Assembly: GCF_049800775.1 (NCBI RefSeq)
Contig: NZ_JBNAFR010000001.1
Location: 930,001 to 994,000 of the forward strand
From: Dinoroseobacter sp049800775
GTDB taxonomy: Bacteria; Pseudomonadota; Alphaproteobacteria; Rhodobacterales; Rhodobacteraceae
Direction: 5' to 3'
DNA length: 64,000 nt
Of this stretch, positions 7,905-22,309 are shown one piece after another (position 1 is the first letter of the stretch; each line of letters begins with the position of its first letter). Made by a program: the position numbers and the translations under genes. The notes under the pieces are model-generated. The model worked only from the letters and a program-made list of their open reading frames with translations, did not search any database and had not been told where the DNA came from.

Positions 7905-9593
7905 ATGGATTTCGTTTCACTTGGCATCATTGTCGGCTCAGTCCTCGCCTTTCTGCTCTTTGTCGGGCTGGTGCTGGGACGCCTGTATCGGCGCGCAACC
8001 CGGGAGGTCTCGCTGGTCAAGACCGGTGCCGGCGGAAAGACGGTGATCATGGACGGAGGCACGATCGTCGTGCCCCTGCTGCATGAAATCAGCCCTGTGA
8101 ACATGAAGACCCTCCGGCTGGAGGTGGCGCGCAATGCCGATGGCGCCTTGATCACCAAGGACCGGATGCGGGTGGATGTGGGGGTCGAATTCTACGTCTC
8201 CGTCAACGCCACCGAGGAAGGCATCAGCCGGGCCGCCCAGACACTGGGGGATCGCACGTTTTTCGTGGACCAGCTCCGGGAATTGATCGAGGGCAAGCTG
8301 ATCGACGGGCTGCGGGCCGTGGCCGCGCAGATGACCATGGATGAGCTCCACGAGAACCGCTCAGAGTTCGTTCAGGAGGTACAGAACACCGTGTCCGAAG
8401 ACCTGCTCAAGAACGGACTGGAGCTTGAATCCGTCTCGCTCACCGCGCTGGACCAGACCCCGTTCGAAGCGTTGGACGAGAACAACGCCTTCAACGCCGT
8501 TGGCATGCGCAAGCTGGCCGAGGTGATCGCCACATCCAAGAAGGAGCGCGCCGAGATCGACGCAGATGCCGATGTCTCCGTCCGGCGCGCGGCAATGGAA
8601 GCGGAACGTCTGAAGTTGAAGATCGAACAGGATGAGCGTCAGGCCGCCATCGCCCAACGGCAGGAAATCGCGACGCTCGAAGCCGCCCAGCAGGCAGAGA
8701 TCGCGCGGCGTGAGGAGGATTCCTCGCGGGAACGCGAACAGGCCCGTATCAAGCGCGAAGAGGCGATCCGCGCCTCGGACATTGCCCGCGAGAAGGCGAT
8801 CCGCGAGGCCGAGATCACCCGGGACCGCGAGTTGCAGGTGGCGGATCAGGAACGGCTGATCATCATCAACAAGAAGTCCGAAGAGGAAAGCCAGGCCAAA
8901 GCGAGTGCCGACCAAGCCCGCGCCGAAGCCACCAAGGCGCAGGAGGCAATCGAAACCGCGCGCTCTGTCGCCATGGCCGAGCGAGAGAAGCAAATCGTTC
9001 TGATCCACGCCCAACAGGAGGCCGAGCGCGCGGCGACGCGGATAAAGATTGAAGCGCAAGCCGAGAAGGATGCCGCGCAGGACCGTGCGGAGGCGCACCG
9101 CGAAGAGGCGCAAGCCGATGCCGATGCGCTCACGATCCGCGCGGCAGCCAAGAAAACCGATCTGCTAGCCGAGGCGGAAGGGCGGCAGGCGATCGTCGAG
9201 GCGGAAAACGCCATCGCGGCAGAGATCGTCAATATGAAGATCGCGCTGGCGCGTCTCGAGAAGCTGCCGGAGGTGGTCGCCCAGATGGTGAAACCAGCCG
9301 AGAAGATCGATACGATCCGGATTCACCAGGTCTCCGGACTGAGCGGTGCGGGGGGTGCTGGCGGTGGGACCGGTGGTGCAGACAAGCCGCCCGTAAACCA
9401 GGCACTCGACTCGATCATGGGCATGGCTGTTCAGCTGCCCGCCCTGAAGAAGATCGGAGAGGAGCTTGGTGTGTCCATGGATAACGGGGTGGCCGGGCTG
9501 GCCGAGAGCCTCGTGGAGAACGCCAAGGATCCGGCACTCGCCCCTCCGGCCGAGGGTCAGGAGAGCGCGGATCTTTCAATCGACAAGACCTGA
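7905..9593 (+). CDS. Flotillin-family protein (YqiK type)
   Basis: This is a 562-residue membrane-anchored scaffold protein. One N-terminal membrane segment (residues ~5-25) is followed by an SPFH/band-7 domain (~30-205) and then a very long Ala/Glu/Arg-rich coiled coil (~210-450), the flotillin domain. The C-terminus has a Gly-rich linker (GAGGAGGGTGG) and a short ordered tail. Flotillins form large oligomers that define ordered membrane regions. The gene follows its partner YqiJ-like gene in the same operon. Length and domain order match YqiK. Confidence 0.88.
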   Translation: MDFVSLGIIVGSVLAFLLFVGLVLGRLYRRATREVSLVKTGAGGKTVIMDGGTIVVPLLHEISPVNMKTLRLEVARNADGALITKDRMRVDVGVEFYVSVNATEEGISRAAQTLGDRTFFVDQLRELIEGKLIDGLRAVAAQMTMDELHENRSEFVQEVQNTVSEDLLKNGLELESVSLTALDQTPFEALDENNAFNAVGMRKLAEVIATSKKERAEIDADADVSVRRAAMEAERLKLKIEQDERQAAIAQRQEIATLEAAQQAEIARREEDSSREREQARIKREEAIRASDIAREKAIREAEITRDRELQVADQERLIIINKKSEEESQAKASADQARAEATKAQEAIETARSVAMAEREKQIVLIHAQQEAERAATRIKIEAQAEKDAAQDRAEAHREEAQADADALTIRAAAKKTDLLAEAEGRQAIVEAENAIAAEIVNMKIALARLEKLPEVVAQMVKPAEKIDTIRIHQVSGLSGAGGAGGGTGGADKPPVNQALDSIMGMAVQLPALKKIGEELGVSMDNGVAGLAESLVENAKDPALAPPAEGQESADLSIDKT

Positions 9594-9622
9594 CAAGTCC
9601 CGCCCCTGGCCCTGCGAAGAGC

Positions 9623-9645
9623 GAGCCTCTTGAGGCTCCCTTTCC
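9623..9645 (+). terminator. Possible terminator after the flotillin gene
   Basis: A perfect 7-bp stem (GAGCCTC 9623-9629, GAGGCTC 9632-9638) with a two-base loop is followed by CCCTTTCC. The U-tract is poor and the loop very tight, so termination is possible rather than certain. Between here and the pseudogene at 9856 nothing else is seen. Confidence 0.35.
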
Positions 9646-9855
9646 AGGATCGGCCGGGGGCAGAACGTTCAACGCAGTGCAGGGCTTGCCACAGCATTCA
9701 AAGAGGTTCCTCCAACGCGCCGTCCACAGCTGGCGACGTTGCCCAGTGAAAAGGCTGGGCTGGCGTGCCCGAGAGGCGATGGAAGCGCAGGATGTGCCCG
9801 TGGCACGGACATTGCCGTCCGACAGGCCTTCGACGATCTCCGCTTCTGACGCGTG

Positions 9856-10519
9856 GACCATCGATCACAGCCTTGGTGACATATCCAGTCGCGCGCGCGC
9901 CGATTAGAGCCGCAATCCCGACCATCGGGTGGCTAGTCATGACGAGTTGGTTGATCCCTGCCATGATCGATGGCATCGCCAGCGGCCGCTCCACCTTGGT
10001 CAGAAACTGCCGCGGGTTCGCACCGAAGCGCAGCGCGGCTTCTTTCGTGTTCTTGGGAGCCTGCTGAACGCCAAGATCGGTCAGAACTCCCATCGCAATC
10101 ATCCATGGCGGGCCAACAAATTCAGCACTGATCGCATTGAGCATCACTCGGAGGAAGACGGTGATGCCATCTAAACTGTTCAATTCTAGCGAGGAGCCTG
10201 CATCGTCGCGGACGGTACGCTGCGGGACCAAAGCCATGTTCCGACACACCATGCCGATCTTGTCAGCGCGTATTTCGCGCAAGGCCTCTGGGCCCATGTT
10301 CCCGACCTTGGCAGCGTTGATCGGGACTGCACCTGAGGTCGGCTCAATCAATCAGGTGATATGGCATATACGCGTCGATTTGCCGGAGCCTGACACGCCC
10401 ATGAGGCAGAAGATCTCGCCCTCTCCACCACTGATTGAGACGTCGCGCGACCTAAGAACACATCCGAAACGATCCGGCAGCTCTGCCTTTGACAGGGTCT
10501 CTGATCGTGCGGCGGCCAT
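9856..10519 (-). pseudogene. Decayed glycine betaine/proline ABC transporter remnant (proV fused to proW)
   Basis: Read on the minus strand, a ProV-like ATPase start carries an intact Walker A (GVSGSGKST). It is interrupted by an in-frame TGA at 10352-10354, where relatives have Arg in the HINRLIEPT segment. The same frame continues with LIEPTSGAV and GPEALREIRADKIGMV, then jumps near 10180 into the middle of a ProW-like permease (GPPWMIAMGVLTDLGVQQ, then AALRFGANPRQFLTKVE and IMAGINQ). Most of ProV and the N-terminal part of ProW are therefore deleted. The remnant ends around 9856 without a sensible C-terminus. The neighbouring one-carbon enzyme gene suggests this was a methylamine or betaine uptake and breakdown locus. 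Confidence 0.8.
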
Positions 10520-10590
10520 GGCGCCCCCCGCTCGGCTGCCGCAGTGCGTCCAAACGTTCATGCAAACGACGACATCTTGTTTTGCTGCGC

Positions 10591-12924
10591 TCAGGCGCGG
10601 GCCTTCTCGCGTTTTGGATCCAAGAACGGCAGGGCGCAGACGGTGCAAGGCAGCCGTTTCATATGTCCGTCCAGACGCCCGGTTTCGAGTTTCTGTCCGT
10701 CGTCGCTGTTCTCGACAGCGACCCGGGCCATCGCGATTGCATGGCCAAGCTGGGGAGAATACGTGGCGCTGGTGACGACGCCCACCTGCTCGCGGTCGAC
10801 AAACACCGGATCACCATGCTCCGGCATCTCCTTGCCCGAAAACGTCAGCCCGACCAGACGTCGGCGCATCGCTGCCTTGTTGCGCTCCAACGCTTTGCGG
10901 CCAATGAAATCGTCTTTCTTGAAGTCGACGGCGAAGCTCAGCCCGGACTCCATCGCATCGACATCCGGGCCAAACTCGGCGCCTGCAATCATCAGCCCGG
11001 CTTCTATCCGCACCATATCAAGCGCAGCCCCGCCCATCGGGACCAACCCATCGGGCGCTCCCGCATCCATAACGCCATCCCATATGGCAAGCGCGTCATC
11101 ACGGTCGCAGAAAATCTCATAGCCCAGCTCACCCGTAAATCCCGTCCGGCACAGCATGAAGACCGGGCCGTCGCGGTCTTTGAGGCGCGCGATTGTGAAG
11201 CCAAACCACTTTATGTTCTCAAGTGCCGGGCGCCCTGGCTGGGTGAAGACGATTTTGCTCAGGATATCTCGCGACTTGGGGCCTTGCAGGGCGAGGTTCA
11301 CCATTCGGTGCCCAAGAGAACGCACATGCACCTGCAGCCCCAGCTTTTCCGCCATTTCCCGCAGGTGAAGCGCAGAATTGTCCGAACCGCAGCACCACCG
11401 GTAAATCGTGGGTTCAATACAAAAGAGCGTCCCGTCATCGAGCACGCTGCCGCGCTCGTCGCACATCAAGGCATAGAACCCACGATGCTGCGCCAGTTTT
11501 TCCACGTTGCGGGTCAGGCAATGCTGCAACAATGCGGCGGCGTCCGGACCAATCACATCGTACTTGCGCAGACCTGACATGTCCTGAAGCGTCGCAGCCG
11601 TCTTGCAGGCCCAATACTCTTCAATCGCTCCTGTGGCATCAAAATGGGTGGGCATCCAAAGATCACGTGAGACGTTGAAATGGCTGGTCAGTTTTGACGT
11701 ACGCGGATGGAAGGCAGAGTGCCGCGTGAGTTTCGCACCATCCTCTGGCTGCGCCCGCCAGGATACGGAATGTGTAATCGAGCTGTCCTCTTCGTAGATG
11801 CGAACGTGGATGTCCGTTGGGTTCCAGCCGTTGATCGGGTCGACGTCATCGGGACAGGCGGTCGAGACGCATACCAGATCTGTCAGCGCCTCCATGGCGA
11901 CGTAGTCGCCGGGGCGGGACCACGCCTCATCTGAGCTCAGGCCGCCATGCCCCGGGTCCACCCATGAGTTGAAAAAGAAGTTGATTGCCGGCCATGCCGC
12001 ACGTCGGGCGATGCTATAGGGTGCGAACGCGTTCGAGATATTGTCAGAGCAGTTGATATGCCCCGGAAATCCACGATCCTCATAGCCGCGCGCGGTGCAG
12101 GCCAGGGCATATGTGTCATGACGTCCAACCGTGTCCTGGCGCACGGCCAGAAGGGGACGAATGTCCTGGTCGTAGAATTTGTCATGCAACCCCGGCAGAG
12201 GATAGGCAGCGCGGGCCATTGTGCGTGACACGGTCGAGTCGATATAGCGCTCCACCCCGTCATCCAGCGCCGAGGCCCGCATCGCCATGAAATCCGAGCA
12301 TTGCTGCCCTTCCACATCGATCACCTGCACAAACTGGCCCTTCCGGACCTCATAGGCCAGGGCCGTGCCCCGCGCGATGCGCCATTCGTCCTTGATCCGC
12401 CCAAGCGGACGCGGCAGGGCGAGTTCGGTCGATGGGTTGTCGGGCGGTTGTACGCGCAACGCGAAACGGGATCCGCCACCGGTCTCGACAAACCCGCGCG
12501 TCACCGGGGCAATGACGAATACAGAGCAATCCTGCGTCACCTTGGTGACGTGCAGAGCGCCCGGCTCGGAGGTCGTGTCAAACAGAGCAACGCCCGTCGC
12601 ATCGGCAATTTTGCCATCCCGGGCCCGCAGCAAAGCCTCCATCTCTCGACGATCAAAGTGCTCCAGGGGCAGTCGGTCCTGATCCGCTACTGGCACGCCA
12701 AGAGGCGTCGCGGAATAGGTCCTTTGATCCGGCAACAGCAGCGTCAGCAGGGCTGGCCCACCACCATCAACATTCGTCACCGAGAGCGTGGACCCCGCTT
12801 TGACGTCCAGTCGCGCAGCTTCACCGCAAAGAACGTCTTCGACCAGAACCGTGGGTTTACCGAGGCCGCGCAGCCTTGGGCGCGCGCCGTTGAGGATATG
12901 GCCTTCCAGTCGCATTTTCTGCAT
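10591..12924 (-). CDS. DUF1989-GcvT fusion protein (urea carboxylase-associated domain plus aminomethyltransferase-like domain)
   Basis: This is a 777-residue two-part protein. Residues ~1-380 belong to the DUF1989 (urea carboxylase-associated) family, with its HINCSDNISNAFAPY signature. Residues ~400-777 are a GcvT/dimethylglycine-oxidase type folate-binding domain (EEYWACKTAATLQDMSG, FTGELGYEIFCDRDDA, SGLSFAVDFKKDDFIGRKAL). GcvT domains move one-carbon units from N- or S-methyl substrates to tetrahydrofolate, so a demethylase or aminomethyltransferase role is likely; the substrate is unknown. The ATG at 12924 follows AAGGG at good spacing and is preferred to the ATG at 12957, which nearly touches the operator. 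A betaine-type transporter remnant lies downstream and a divergent LacI regulator upstream. Confidence 0.85.
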   Translation of the reverse strand: MQKMRLEGHILNGARPRLRGLGKPTVLVEDVLCGEAARLDVKAGSTLSVTNVDGGGPALLTLLLPDQRTYSATPLGVPVADQDRLPLEHFDRREMEALLRARDGKIADATGVALFDTTSEPGALHVTKVTQDCSVFVIAPVTRGFVETGGGSRFALRVQPPDNPSTELALPRPLGRIKDEWRIARGTALAYEVRKGQFVQVIDVEGQQCSDFMAMRASALDDGVERYIDSTVSRTMARAAYPLPGLHDKFYDQDIRPLLAVRQDTVGRHDTYALACTARGYEDRGFPGHINCSDNISNAFAPYSIARRAAWPAINFFFNSWVDPGHGGLSSDEAWSRPGDYVAMEALTDLVCVSTACPDDVDPINGWNPTDIHVRIYEEDSSITHSVSWRAQPEDGAKLTRHSAFHPRTSKLTSHFNVSRDLWMPTHFDATGAIEEYWACKTAATLQDMSGLRKYDVIGPDAAALLQHCLTRNVEKLAQHRGFYALMCDERGSVLDDGTLFCIEPTIYRWCCGSDNSALHLREMAEKLGLQVHVRSLGHRMVNLALQGPKSRDILSKIVFTQPGRPALENIKWFGFTIARLKDRDGPVFMLCRTGFTGELGYEIFCDRDDALAIWDGVMDAGAPDGLVPMGGAALDMVRIEAGLMIAGAEFGPDVDAMESGLSFAVDFKKDDFIGRKALERNKAAMRRRLVGLTFSGKEMPEHGDPVFVDREQVGVVTSATYSPQLGHAIAMARVAVENSDDGQKLETGRLDGHMKRLPCTVCALPFLDPKREKARA

Positions 12925-12959
12925 CAAAGCCCTTGTGCGAAACCTGTCACCTTTCATTC

Positions 12960-12973
12960 AGTAACCGGTTACT
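12960..12973. promoter_or_regulatory. LacI-type operator palindrome
   Basis: AGTAACCGGTTACT is a perfect 14-bp palindrome with a central AACCGGTT, the usual core of LacI/GalR-family operators. It sits between the DUF1989-GcvT gene and the divergent LacI-type regulator gene, at the expected promoter or 5' leader of the former. That regulator is the obvious candidate to bind it (inference). Confidence 0.7.
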
Positions 12974-13067
12974 TTAGGAGGAAGACTTAGCCGTCGGAGA
13001 CCGATCGAATAGCATTCCAGAGATGCAGAAGTTAATGATCTGATCGTTTTTCGAGTCAAGAGAAATA

Positions 13068-14096
13068 GTGGAAAGACAAACAGCCGGGATTTCAGTGGTT
13101 AAGAAAATAGGCACAATCAGAGCCGTCGCGCGAGACACCGGACTGTCCACAGCAACCGTGTCCCGCGTGATGAACGGGAATCCGAAGGTGAACCCGGACA
13201 TGCGGACCAGGGTTCTGGAGGCGGCAAAGCGGTTGAACTATGTGCCCAACCCGGCAGCCAGGGCCCTTTCAACCGCAAAGTCCAAAACCATCGCGGCAAT
13301 CATCCCCAGCATCGAACACTCGGTCTATGCAAAATACATTACCGCCGTAGAGCATACCCTCAGCCGTCTGGGCTATACTCTCGTCTTGGCGATATCGAAC
13401 GCCGATCTCGAACAGGAGCTCAACGCCGCCGAGCAACTGATTGCGATGGGCGCCGAGGCCTTTATCCTGACGGGTGCGAACCACAATACCGAGCTGATGG
13501 ACCTGCTGAACCGTCGCGCGAAACCGGTCGTGTTCACCTCGGTATTCGACGCGGCCTGTGGCGTGCCCACCGTGGGATATGACAATCGGCAGATCGCCTT
13601 CGATGCGGTCACCTTCCTGCAGGACCATGGTCATGAACGCATTGCGGTCGCGCATGGCCCGCATCATGAGAGCGATAGAACCGTGTCACGATGCAAAGGG
13701 GTCCTTGACGCGTGCCTTGGCAAAACCCAGCCGCGCTTCGTGGATGTCGCGTTGAGCGTTGAAGGGGGCCGCGATGCCGCCCGGGACATTCTGACGGCCT
13801 CCCAGCGCCCGACCGCAATTCTGTGCCTGTCAGATGTCTTGGCCCTCGGGGTGATGTTCCACTTGCAAAGCGTCGGAATGACGATCCCGGACGACATGTC
13901 GGTGATGGGATTTGACAACCTGGACTGGGCAAAGGAATCCCATCCGAGCCTGACCACAATCGATTTGCCCGCAACCAAAATGGGGCAAGTCGCGGCGGAG
14001 TCGGTGGTCGCGAGACTTGAGAGGAGCTCCACGATCGCTTCTGTCGCGTTGCCCGCACAAATCATCCCACGCAAATCGGTCATGAAGACCACTTAG
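13068..14096 (+). CDS. LacI-family transcriptional regulator
   Basis: This is a 342-residue repressor. The N-terminal LacI helix-turn-helix reads IGTIRAVARDTGLSTATVSR and is followed by the hinge helix VPNPAARALSTAKS. The rest is a periplasmic-binding-protein-like ligand domain (TIAAIIPSIEHSVYAKYI to PTAILCLSDVLALGV and MGFDNLDWAKESHPSLTTI). The GTG at 13068 is used; a GTG at 13095 would give the compact start common in the family. It is transcribed away from the DUF1989-GcvT gene and probably controls it through the palindrome between them, responding to a pathway metabolite (inference). Confidence 0.88.
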   Translation: MERQTAGISVVKKIGTIRAVARDTGLSTATVSRVMNGNPKVNPDMRTRVLEAAKRLNYVPNPAARALSTAKSKTIAAIIPSIEHSVYAKYITAVEHTLSRLGYTLVLAISNADLEQELNAAEQLIAMGAEAFILTGANHNTELMDLLNRRAKPVVFTSVFDAACGVPTVGYDNRQIAFDAVTFLQDHGHERIAVAHGPHHESDRTVSRCKGVLDACLGKTQPRFVDVALSVEGGRDAARDILTASQRPTAILCLSDVLALGVMFHLQSVGMTIPDDMSVMGFDNLDWAKESHPSLTTIDLPATKMGQVAAESVVARLERSSTIASVALPAQIIPRKSVMKTT

Positions 14097-14287
14097 TCTC
14101 TGTCTGGATCCCCATGCTCTGAATCGCGGCCCATGATCAGACCGAACCATGCCCACCCGCTCGACGGATCAGGTCCTCTTCCTACCTAACACAGTGTTGA
14201 GACTGTGACCTTCTTCCCGCTTTCTCCGGTTGCGCGAGCGCAAGAGCTCCCTATGGGGCGTTAAGGTTTTGAGATATATTGTGTTTT

Positions 14288-14364
<77 letters not shown>

Positions 14365-14437
14365 CCAGTTGCGTTGGCATTTTCTGCCTGGCGCTTTTTG
14401 TTGAGATCGTATTGAGAGTTATGGGCTTTTTTCTAGG

Positions 14438-14553
14438 TTTGGCGGTGACCTACTCTCCCACGCCTTAAGACGCAGTACCATCGGCGCTACGGTGCTTAAC
14501 GACCGAGTTCGGGATGGGATCGGGTGTTTCACTCGCGCTATGACCACCAAACC
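14438..14553 (-). rRNA. rrf: 5S ribosomal RNA
   Basis: This is about 116 bases on the minus strand, from TTTGGTGGTCATAGCG to CGCCAAACC. It contains the conserved GATCCCATCCCGAACTCGG segment (around 14510-14528). The ends are judged from pairing of the 5' and 3' TGGTGG/CCGCCA segments and may be off by a base or two. It lies between 23S rRNA and tRNA-fMet. Confidence 0.93.
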
Positions 14554-14763
14554 AAGGAAAAAGCCTTTGCAGAGCAAAGGCTTTTAGTTGGAGGCAGCGT
14601 TTCGACAAAGTCGACAACGCGTTCCAACACCGTTGATCTGCTGGGCGTACCACATTGAACACTGTCAGGTGTGGCGCGCTTTTTCACATCGGCGTCCAAG
14701 CCAAATACGTCTGTTGTGTATGCTTTGATTATCCGCAGGGGCATTTGCCGTCTACTGGATCAA

Positions 14764-17590
<2,827 letters not shown>

Positions 17591-18025
17591 GATCCAGAAG
17601 ACGACAAACGCCGCTTCTGAACCAAAGCATACTATTTCCCGCTCATGGACCCGTGCGGATCCATGAACTTGGTCCAATTCCGTAGAATTGAACCGGGTTA
17701 GTGTACTTGACTTGGACAAAATTGCTTTGTGAATGAGATCCCGAAGGATCAAATCCACCGATCGTCCCTCACAAGGGAGATCAGCAATTCTGATGTTTAA
17801 ACTCTCTATACGATGTCAGATGCGTTTCCGAAGGAAACGCGGCTGGTGCGAGGCAGCGTATTGCCAAAGGCAATGCGCGGTCGCACACCGTTGTCTGTGT
17901 AGAACAGACATCGCAAATGTCTCTCGAGACATCTGGGAAGTGTGTTCTGGTCTGGGGTGTGGTTTCGCCCTCTCATCGCTTCTGCGAAGCGACTGCCGGG
18001 CATCGCCTTTTGCGAACAAAAGGCT
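17591..18025 (-). other. Internal transcribed spacer between tRNA-Ala and 23S rRNA
   Basis: This 435-base spacer is transcribed as part of the rRNA precursor. It contains several imperfect inverted repeats, such as the GATGTCTCGAGAGAC segment near 17920. These likely form the processing stems around 23S rRNA. No protein gene or further tRNA is seen. Confidence 0.7.
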
Positions 18026-18101
18026 TGGTGGAGCCTAGCGGGATCGAACCGCTGACCTCCTGAATGCAAATCAGGCGCTCTCCCAGCTGAGCTAAGGCCC
18101 C
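18026..18101 (-). tRNA. tRNA-Ala (TGC)
   Basis: On the minus strand a 76-base cloverleaf with encoded CCA begins GGGGCCTTAGCTCAGCTGGG. The anticodon TGC lies in the loop TTTGCAT, flanked by CTGAT/TTCAG. It is in the 16S-23S spacer directly after tRNA-Ile, the standard bacterial arrangement. Confidence 0.96.
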
Positions 18102-18128
18102 ATCAGTGTTCTTGCATCGCAAAAACAT

Positions 18129-18205
<77 letters not shown>

Positions 18206-18466
18206 AAGTTGATTTTGCCGTCGCAAAATCGACGTCGCCCGACAGGCGATTTGCACAGCAAATCTGCCGAAAGGGCAGCTGCAGGTCAGGCAACCGATAC
18301 GAACCGGCGGCTCGTATTGTTCTGAAGAGATATGAGGACGGCCTGGTCGATTTGAGCCTCTTACAAGGCTCGGGACGCACTGGGCGCCCCTTATGTCCCG
18401 ATCCCCGAAGGAACCGTAGGACTGCTAAGTGTTCCACGATCAATGCGAGCATTGATGACTAGGAAC

Positions 18467-19940
<1,474 letters not shown>

Positions 19941-20324
19941 AAAGACCGTTACCGGTCTAACCTTGACGCTGAACCTCTGCACATCATCCCGGAGGCTAAT
20001 CCGGGATAGTCTCTGTTTGCAGATCATTCGTCTCCGAATGGTCCGACAAACAGTGAAGCTGACACTCTATAATCGAAGAACAAGAAGTCCCCCTAAGAGC
20101 GCGATACACAGACGTTCATAAGTCGATCAACAACCAAACCGCCCGCATATCTCTTCAGATATACTACAATGTCAAAGAGCACATCTTAGTCAAAATCGTT
20201 TAGGTTGCGCCTCCCGAAGGTATGCGCAGGTGTCCTGCCCGATCTCTCGTATGATGTCGCCGCCCGCCCCGTTTCGTCCGGTTTGTTTGGCGTCCGGTGC
20301 GCCTCAGCGCCGCCGGTGAGGGGG

Positions 20325-20353
20325 TGTTTACGGTTGGGCTCGGAGAGTCGCAA
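20325..20353 (-). promoter_or_regulatory. Putative rRNA operon promoter
   Basis: On the minus strand TTGCGA (20348-20353) and TAAACA (20325-20330) are separated by 17 bases. The -35 element is preceded by an A-rich stretch (AAAAAAGCGC), as is usual for strong rrn promoters. The distance to 16S rRNA is about 385 bases, leaving room for an antitermination leader. Assigned by pattern only. Confidence 0.5.
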
Positions 20354-20552
20354 GCGCTTTTTTCGCGATCAGGTGATTTTTTTGAAGAAATCTCATAACC
20401 CACTGATAAGTATTAATTCTTCCTAAAAATTTTCCACGAACACGGGCAAAACCCATGGAGGCCGCCCCAAAATGCGGGCGCCGGTTTGCGCTTTGCAATG
20501 CAGATGCAGCATCGCGCGCCTCACGCCCCCATGGCCTCCCCCCTGAAACGAC

Positions 20553-20580
20553 CAAACCCGCGGCCTGCGCCGCGGGTTTG
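20553..20580 (-). terminator. Terminator after msrQ
   Basis: A perfect 11-bp stem, CAAACCCGCGG (20553-20563) with CCGCGGGTTTG (20570-20580), has a 6-base loop. It lies 116 bases downstream of the msrQ stop codon and separates that operon from the rRNA leader. The remaining bases between 20400 and 20695 show no gene. Confidence 0.7.
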
Positions 20581-20695
20581 CCGTCGATCCGAACAAACCT
20601 CTGCTGCGACCGAAACCGGAACCGGCGCACTGCAAGGCGTCTGGCGCCCCAAGTCCAACCGTCCAAAGAGGCGCCGTCAGACCGCTCGCCGCCCC

Positions 20696-21336
20696 TCAGT
20701 TCACCGAGCCTGGCACATTGCTCGCCGCACGCCGCTTCGACAGCCAGGTCATCAGGGGGCGCAGCCGCAGGGCCAGCAGCCCCAGGATCACGGCGAGATA
20801 GGCGAGCGCCTCGGCCTCCCAGACCTTCTGGACCATCACGAAATGCACCCCGCCCAAGAGGATCGCCGGATAGACCAGCCGGTGCAGCTTGGTCCAACTG
20901 GCCACCCCCAACCGGCGCAGGCTGCGATTGTTCGACGTCACCGCCAGAGGCAGCAACAACAGACAGCTCGCCATGCCGATGGTGATATAGGGCCGCTTGG
21001 CGATGTCCCGGAGCATCTGGTCCCAGTAGAGCTGCATATCCAGCAGGACCCAGACCAGCAGATGGAACACCACGTAAACAAAGGCGAGTATCCCGATCGG
21101 ACGGCGCCACTTGATCAGGTTGAGCCCCGCATAGCGCCGCAATGGCGTGATCAGCAGCCCCGCGATCAGCAGCTGGAGCGCGATCAGCCCCAGCTCATGC
21201 TCAATCACCTTGACCGGATCCACGCCCAGCGCCCCGGTGATCCCCTGCCACAGGAGCCACGCCGCAGGCAGCGGACCGAGCACATAGAAAACCCAGTTCG
21301 GCAGCTTGCGCGCCATGTGGTTCAGCCGGTCGATCA

Positions 21337-21337
<1 letters not shown>
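20696..21337 (-). CDS. msrQ: Heme-binding membrane subunit MsrQ of the methionine sulfoxide reductase system
   Basis: This 213-residue inner-membrane protein has about six membrane segments and belongs to the ferric-reductase-like (YedZ) family. It passes electrons from the quinone pool or flavin to periplasmic MsrP for repair of oxidised methionine. Histidines in membrane segments (for example YVVFHLLVWV and WTKLHRLVYP) fit heme ligation. The ATG overlaps the msrP stop codon (TAATG), so the pair is translationally coupled. The frame runs open far upstream inside msrP, but the coupled start gives the normal family length. Confidence 0.92.
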
Positions 21338-22245
<908 letters not shown>

Positions 22246-22309
22246 GGAGGTCTCCGGTTCTATTCGCTTGAGATAGGCGAACTGCGGCCGAGGTCCAAAA
22301 CACGGGCGC

